From Pseudarthrobacter sulfonivorans (GTDB lineage Bacteria > Actinomycetota > Actinomycetes > Actinomycetales > Micrococcaceae), in NCBI RefSeq assembly GCF_001484605.1, contig NZ_CP013747.1, positions 1,426,001 through 1,490,000 on the forward strand: a DNA stretch of 64,000 nucleotides, given 5' to 3'. The position numbers and the translations under genes are program-made. Below are positions 55,401-64,000 of this stretch, in pieces. The stretch's first letter is position 1. Each line of letters begins with the position of its first letter. Below the pieces are notes generated by a model that worked only from the letters and a program-made list of their open reading frames with translations, made no database searches and was not told where the DNA came from.

Positions 55401-55640
55401 GCATCCGCCACAGTCGACGCTCTCTCACTTTCTGCAGGTTTCCGGCGGACGCTCTCGCAGTTTCTGCGGGTTTCCGGCGGATGCTCTGCCACTTCGCGTG
55501 CTGGATCGTGCAGTGCGCAGGCTGCTGCGGGTGGTGGGTGGGGGTGTCCAAATTCACTGCATTAAGTGAGGGAGCGTCCCGGGCTGGTGGGTGCCGGGTT
55601 TTCGCTGGATTAAGTGAGAGTGTGTGCCGGGCTGGGGTGT
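55401..55640. repeat. Degenerate tandem repeats between SRPBCC gene and 5S rRNA
   Basis: Two 32-bp units start at 55429 and 55461 (TTTCTGCAGGTTTCCGGCGG and TTTCTGCGGGTTTCCGGCGG). Two further units begin ATTAAGTGAG at 55561 and 55609. GCATCCGCC at 55401 is inverted at 55476. There is no coding frame. They resemble dispersed intergenic repeats rather than a CRISPR array. Confidence 0.6.
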
Positions 55641-55663
55641 TTTGGTGTGGGTGGTTAAAGTGG

Positions 55664-55697
55664 GAGAGCCCCCCAACCTGGTGGTTGGGGGGCTCTC
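55664..55697 (-). terminator. rrn operon terminator
   Basis: GAGAGCCCCCCAACC (55664-55678) and GGTTGGGGGGCTCTC (55683-55697) form a perfect 15-bp stem with a 4-base loop, 15 bp past the 5S gene. Confidence 0.88.
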
Positions 55698-55712
55698 GAC
55701 CGTTTTAATGAT

Positions 55713-55831
55713 GTTCCGGCGGTGACCTACTCTCCCACACCCTCCCGGGTGCAGTACCATCGGCGCTGTGGGTCTTAGCTTCCGGGTTCGGAATGGGACC
55801 GGGCGTTTCCCCCACGCTATGACCGCCGTAA
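55713..55831 (-). rRNA. rrf: 5S ribosomal RNA
   Basis: About 119 nt on the minus strand, beginning TTACGGCGGTCATAGCG and ending near CACCGCCGGAA, with the central CCCATTCCGAACCCGGAAGC. The ends pair as helix I. It is the last gene of the operon. Confidence 0.95.
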
Positions 55832-55919
55832 CCCTTCGACCCGTCACACCCGAAAGGGGGTGTGTGGGAAATCTGGTTACAACATGCTTTCTGCAACTTT
55901 TGGTTGCAGGTGTGGTGTT

Positions 55920-56065
55920 GTTATTGTGTTGTGTTTTTTGTTCCCTGCAACGTGCCCGTGTCGGGTTTGTTGTTTGGGAACCACATAGTGGACGCAAGCA
56001 GTCTTGTTATCTTTTTACCAGTGCTTGGTGTGAACGTCTTTTGAAATCCGTTCACGCAGTGGTGT
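55920..56065 (-). ncRNA. 23S-5S spacer with 3' half of the 23S processing stem
   Basis: The minus-strand transcript contains GCGTCCACTATGTGGTTCCC and AAACAACAAA (complement of about 55965-56000). This is complementary, with a few G-U pairs, to the boxA-like region upstream of 23S (59308-59345). The two would pair to close the 23S precursor for RNase III. Confidence 0.7.
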
Positions 56066-61243
<5,178 letters not shown>

Positions 61244-61512
61244 TAAAACAGACACAACCACCAACCCCGGAAATAACAGGATAAAATGGCTGCACAAAAT
61301 TTGAAACCAGCTGTAAAAACCAGACCACACCACGGGGTGGCATAATCCAGTCAATTCAACCAATTCAATACAATAAATTGGTATCAACAAACTTGGCACA
61401 CTATTGAGTTCTCAAACAACAGACACACCCGGCACCACCACAACCATACAATCGGCCGTGGATCGCTCCGGAGCAACTTTTCAAACTTACCCGCTGGTCT
61501 CACTCTTGTCAA
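61244..61512 (-). promoter_or_regulatory. rrn promoter and leader with boxA
   Basis: On the minus strand TTGACA (61507-61512) and TAAGTT (61484-61489) are 17 bases apart, a strong promoter. Further down the leader, TTGTTTGAGAACT (61407-61419) is boxA, followed by CAATAGTGTGCCAAG, which can pair with the spacer after 16S to form the 16S processing stem. Confidence 0.8.
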
Positions 61513-61665
61513 ACCGGCGTCCGCGACGTTCTCAGCCTGAGGCTTTCGTGTCGGTTTTTTCGGTCTGACTCCGTGGAGCAGCGCGGAAATAAACTCTACC
61601 ACCACTTTGCCGGGATGGCCAACCAAGCCCCGAACAGCCCCCTGCACCCCCACCCTGAGGGCAGC

Positions 61666-61700
61666 AAAAAGCCCGGAATCTCAAGGAATTCCGGGCTTTT
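61666..61700 (-). terminator. Terminator of glgB
   Basis: AAAAAGCCCGGAAT and ATTCCGGGCTTTT form a 13-bp stem around an 8-base loop, with the T-run on the minus strand, 11 bp after the glgB stop. Confidence 0.88.
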
Positions 61701-61710
61701 CGCCGCGCAC

Positions 61711-63963
61711 TTAAGAGAGCGGGTTCACACTTTTCGGTCCGCTGGCCGCCAAGGGAACGGGCTTGAAGTACGCCGCACCCAGGGGCGGCAGCGTCACGGT
61801 CAACGATGCCGGCTGGCCATCAAGCCCTTCGTCCAGGGCAATCAGCTCGCCGCCATTCAAAACACCTGAACCGCCATAGGCCGCAGCGTCAGTGTTGAGC
61901 ACTTCGGTCCAGGCCCCGGCAGCGGGAACGCCGAGGACATAGCCCACATGCGGCCCGCCGGAGAAGTTGACGGCGCACACCAACGGATTGCCGTCCTTGT
62001 CCCAGCGGACAAACGTCAGGACATTGCGGTCGGCGTCCCCACCGTTGATCCACTGGAAGCCACCGGGCTCGTTGTCCCGCGCGTAGAGGGCCGGCGTCGA
62101 GCTGTAGAGCTCGTTGAGGTCCTTGGTGAGGAGCTGTAATCCGCGGTGCGCCGGAATGTCGGCCAGGTACCAGTCCAGTCCGTGCTGCTCGGACCATTCA
62201 GCCTCCTGGCCGAATTCGGTGCCCATAAAAATGAGCTGCTTGCCCGGGTGCGCCCACTGGTAGGCAAAGAAGGCGCGCAGGTTGGCCAGCTGCTGCCAGC
62301 GGTCCCCCGGCATCTTCCGGAGCATGGAGCCCTTGCCGTGCACTACTTCGTCGTGGCTGATGGGGAGCAGGAAGTTCTCGGTGAACGCGTAGACCATGGA
62401 GAACGTCAATGTACCGTGGTGCCACTTCCGGTTGACGGGGTCCTCGGAGGCGTACTTGAGGGAGTCGTGCATCCAGCCCATGTTCCACTTGAGCCCGAAG
62501 CCGAGGCCGCCGTGGCTTGTGGGGGCGGTGACACCGGGGAAAGCCGTGGACTCTTCGGCGATCATCACCGCGCCGGGGTGGGTCTTGTAAACGGTGGCGT
62601 TGACTTCCTGGAGGAAGGAAATTGCCTCCAGGTTCTCGCGTCCGCCAAAGCGGTTGGGCGACCACTGCCCGTCTTCACGCGAATAGTCCAGGTACAGCAT
62701 CGAGGCCACGGCATCAACGCGGAGTCCGTCGATGTGGAACTCATCAAGCCAGTACAGCGCGTTGGACACCAGGAAGTTCCGCACCTCGGTGCGGCCAAAG
62801 TCGAAGATCAGCGTTCCCCAGTCGGGGTGCTCGCCCAGGTTCGGGTCGGCGTGCTCGTAAAGGGGTTCGCCGTCGAACTGGGCCAGTGCCCAGGCATCCT
62901 TGGGGAAGTGCGCCGGAACCCAGTCCAGTAGCACGCCGATCCCGGCCTGGTGCAGGGAATCCACCAGGAACCGGAATTCGTCCGGATGGCCGAAGCGGGA
63001 CGTCGGCGCAAAGTAGGACGTCACCTGGTAGCCCCAGGAGCCGCCGAAGGGATGTTCGGCCACAGGCATGAACTCAACGTGCGTGAAGCCGAGCCATTTG
63101 ACGTACTCCACCAGCTCCTTGGCGAGCTCGCGGTAGCCCAGGCCAAGGCGCCAGGATCCCAGGTGGACTTCGTAGGCGCTCATCGGCGAATTGTGCGGGT
63201 CACGCTGGGCGCGTGCCGCCATCCATTCGGCGTCCTTGAAGACGTAGGACGGTTCCACTACGCGGGACGCCGTCAGCGGCGGGACTTCGGTGCCGAACGC
63301 CAGGGGGTCCGCCTTTTCGACCCAGTGCCCGCTCTTGGACTTGATCTCGAATTTGTAGCACGCCCCTGCTAAAACGCCGGGAAGGAAGACTTCCCACACG
63401 CCTGATGACCCCAGCGAGCGGAGCGAATTTTCGCGGCCGTCCCAGGCATTGAAATCGCCCTTGACGCGGACCGCCTGCGCGTTCGGTGCCCAGACGGCAA
63501 AGGAGACGCCGTCAACATCACCGAGCGAGGACTTGTAGTGCTGGACGTGCGCGCCCAGGACTTCCCAGAGTTTCTCGTGCCGGCCCTCGCCGATCAGGTG
63601 CAGGTCCACTTCACCTACGGTGGGCAGGTATCGGTACGGCTCATCCACCGTCAGGGGCGCGGCACCGGCGTAGGTGACTTCCAGCCGGTAGTCGGGGACG
63701 TGGCCGGCCTGCAGCGGTTCGAGGACTGCCACCCATACCCCATTGTTTTCGTGGGTCATGGGCTGTGAACCCACGGCAGTCACCACGCTCACTGCCTCCG
63801 CGAGGTGCTTAAGCGTCCGGACCGTCACATGGCCGTGGTCGTCCAGGTGGGCGCCGAGCACTGAGTGCGGCGCGTGGTGTTCGCCGTTCGCCACGCGGGC
63901 CAACGTGTCCGAGTCCACGTGAAGAGGCACCCGGGGCCGGTCTGTACGTGCTGAGCCTGTCAT
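61711..63963 (-). CDS. glgB: 1,4-alpha-glucan branching enzyme
   Basis: A 750-residue GH13 enzyme (subfamily 9) that forms alpha-1,6 branches in glycogen. Two N-terminal beta-sandwich domains (N1 about residues 15-115, CBM48 about 120-235 with VSFAVWAPNAQAVRVKGDFN) precede the barrel. Catalytic regions: VLLDWVPAHFP, GLRVDAVASMLYLDY (nucleophile Asp), VMIAEESTAFPG (Glu) and ISHDEVVHGKGSM (Asp). The C-terminal domain is complete. I chose ATG 63963 with GGAAGG 7 bases upstream; ATG 63969 overlaps that site. The rest of the glycogen/trehalose operon probably lies upstream beyond the window. Confidence 0.96.
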   Translation of the reverse strand: MTGSARTDRPRVPLHVDSDTLARVANGEHHAPHSVLGAHLDDHGHVTVRTLKHLAEAVSVVTAVGSQPMTHENNGVWVAVLEPLQAGHVPDYRLEVTYAGAAPLTVDEPYRYLPTVGEVDLHLIGEGRHEKLWEVLGAHVQHYKSSLGDVDGVSFAVWAPNAQAVRVKGDFNAWDGRENSLRSLGSSGVWEVFLPGVLAGACYKFEIKSKSGHWVEKADPLAFGTEVPPLTASRVVEPSYVFKDAEWMAARAQRDPHNSPMSAYEVHLGSWRLGLGYRELAKELVEYVKWLGFTHVEFMPVAEHPFGGSWGYQVTSYFAPTSRFGHPDEFRFLVDSLHQAGIGVLLDWVPAHFPKDAWALAQFDGEPLYEHADPNLGEHPDWGTLIFDFGRTEVRNFLVSNALYWLDEFHIDGLRVDAVASMLYLDYSREDGQWSPNRFGGRENLEAISFLQEVNATVYKTHPGAVMIAEESTAFPGVTAPTSHGGLGFGLKWNMGWMHDSLKYASEDPVNRKWHHGTLTFSMVYAFTENFLLPISHDEVVHGKGSMLRKMPGDRWQQLANLRAFFAYQWAHPGKQLIFMGTEFGQEAEWSEQHGLDWYLADIPAHRGLQLLTKDLNELYSSTPALYARDNEPGGFQWINGGDADRNVLTFVRWDKDGNPLVCAVNFSGGPHVGYVLGVPAAGAWTEVLNTDAAAYGGSGVLNGGELIALDEGLDGQPASLTVTLPPLGAAYFKPVPLAASGPKSVNPLS

Positions 63964-64000
63964 TTTCATACCTTCCGATGCTGCTCCGGCCTGATCGCCG

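Noticed and set aside
55401..55640. A CRISPR array
   Set aside because: Units are few, degenerate and of uneven spacing, spacers are not unique, and no cas gene is in the window.

Overview
This window is a high-GC actinobacterial chromosome segment, most likely from Arthrobacter, Pseudarthrobacter or a close relative in the Micrococcaceae. The basis is the GC-rich codon use, the DUF3263, DUF4193 and DUF4032 proteins, an rrn operon with no tRNA in its 16S-23S spacer, trehalose and glycogen genes, and tRNA-anchored accessory DNA. I had only the sequence, so family names rest on motifs I can read and on recalled family knowledge.

Layout. At 0-10 kb are core genes: a LytR_C membrane protein, DUF3263, uracil-DNA glycosylase, an iron-regulated siderophore reductase with a DtxR-type box on its start codon, a ThrE-type exporter, two Fem-type peptidoglycan aminoacyltransferases, and gcvP behind a tandem glycine riboswitch. 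At 10.2-11.5 kb is one complete insertion sequence. At 11.5-23 kb are a TetR/drug-exporter pair around a 36-bp palindrome, dps, an agmatine-to-putrescine operon (amidase, deiminase, permease), a secreted AMIN-like protein, DUF4193, and a polysaccharide locus (GT2 synthase, a 56-residue LAYTG microprotein, a GH26 hydrolase), then a GYD protein and a decayed agmatinase.

From 23.8 to 43.9 kb is a 20-kb genomic island integrated in the 3' half of a tRNA-Thr(UGU) gene. It is bounded by exact 39-bp direct repeats and carries a related 27-bp repeat near each end; I see no integrase in it. Cargo: a Tat-exported class A beta-lactamase; an RpiR-regulated catabolic operon (two amine oxidases, the two subunits of a hydantoinase/oxoprolinase-type enzyme, a complete TctCBA transporter, RidA) followed by a creatininase-family hydrolase; several broken genes; and, close to the tRNA, a translationally coupled pair made of a ComEC-like metallo-beta-lactamase-fold protein and a four-helix membrane protein. 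That pair is the best candidate here for an undescribed system.

From 44 to 64 kb the core resumes: a membrane-anchored DsbA-like protein, otsA/otsB, a sugar-importer ATPase (UgpC/MsmK type), DUF4032, an FAD-linked oxidase, a LacI-controlled GH13 glucosidase, an SRPBCC protein, an rrn operon on the minus strand with promoter, boxA and processing stems, and glgB. Trehalose synthesis, alpha-glucoside hydrolysis, sugar import and glycogen branching together make the right arm a storage-carbohydrate neighbourhood.
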